Assembly (NCBI GenBank): GCA_937925455.1
Contig: CALEWF010000199.1
Span: 1-5,678 of the forward strand
Reading direction: 5' to 3'
From: an uncultured Flavobacteriales bacterium
GTDB taxonomy: Bacteria; Bacteroidota; Bacteroidia; CAIKAF01
Length of the DNA: 5,678 bases
In this document: one piece after another, positions 5,638-5,678 of the stretch
How the letters are laid out: the number at the start of each line of letters is the position of its first letter
Numbering within the stretch: position 1 is the first letter of the stretch
Position numbers and translations under genes: made by a program
The notes under the pieces: model-generated
Seen by the model: only the letters and a program-made list of their open reading frames with translations
The model's database searches: none
Told to the model about the DNA's origin: nothing

Positions 5638-5678
5638 TGAAATTCGGATATTCTCAATCATGTGTTCACAACTTTAAG

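Larger units (their letters stand above)
5491..5678. other. Intergenic region at the right edge, no supported gene
   Basis: This stretch upstream of the glycosyltransferase holds the candidate promoter, the GC-rich hairpin and no convincing coding sequence. A minus-strand frame of 25 codons (5661-5584) and a plus-strand frame from the ATG at 5637 that is still open at the edge after 14 codons are both too short to judge. The plus-strand one could be the first codons of a neighbouring gene outside the window. Confidence 0.5.

Noticed and set aside
5584..5661. 25-codon minus-strand frame beginning MIENIRISL
   Set aside because: The start vaguely resembles the N-termini of FtsX-type permeases, but the frame ends after 25 codons, overlaps the candidate promoter and has no other support.
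5637..5678. Plus-strand ATG with a frame open to the window edge (MKFGYSQSCVHNFK)
   Set aside because: Fourteen codons are too few to call a gene; it may be a partial gene start, but no recognisable motif or promoter supports it.

Overview
The window looks like a piece of a Bacteroidota chromosome, possibly from the Cytophagales or a related order. The evidence is the low GC content, the lack of Shine-Dalgarno sequences before the genes, two matches to the phylum-specific -7 promoter motif TAnnTTTG, and the type of LpxD-like and SpoIIE-type proteins encoded. The order-level placement is a guess. The theme is the outer envelope: lipid A acylation plus assembly of a surface polysaccharide, with one signalling phosphatase between the two parts.

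Left part, + strand (34-2224): a complete LpxD-family acyltransferase gene is followed, with an 11-base overlap, by a SpoIIE/RsbU-type PP2C phosphatase that carries an N-terminal GAF-like region. They are probably co-transcribed. The phosphatase runs tail-to-tail into the next gene, with the two coding ends overlapping by 21 bases.

Right part, - strand, transcribed from right to left (5490 to 2204): a WaaE/KdtX-like family 2 glycosyltransferase comes first, then a Wzz-type polysaccharide co-polymerase, then a Wzy/WaaL-family O-antigen polymerase or ligase. Together these can extend a glycan (glycosyltransferase), set chain length (Wzz) and polymerise it or ligate it to lipid A-core (Wzy/WaaL). 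The lipid A gene on the left fits the same physiology.

The most unusual point is the Wzz gene. It is cut by one in-frame TAA (4145-4147), while both halves stay in the same reading frame and are otherwise intact. That is either a recent nonsense mutation, which would alter or abolish chain-length control, or a single-base sequence error. The polymerase/ligase gene continues in that same frame, with a TTG start one codon after the Wzz stop.

The right edge (5491-5678) holds no convincing gene. It does contain a candidate promoter and a GC-rich hairpin with a T-rich tail upstream of the glycosyltransferase. I see no mobile element, CRISPR array, tRNA or rRNA, and no clearly new system. The points worth checking are the broken Wzz, the glycosyltransferase leader, and the phosphatase that has no visible partner.
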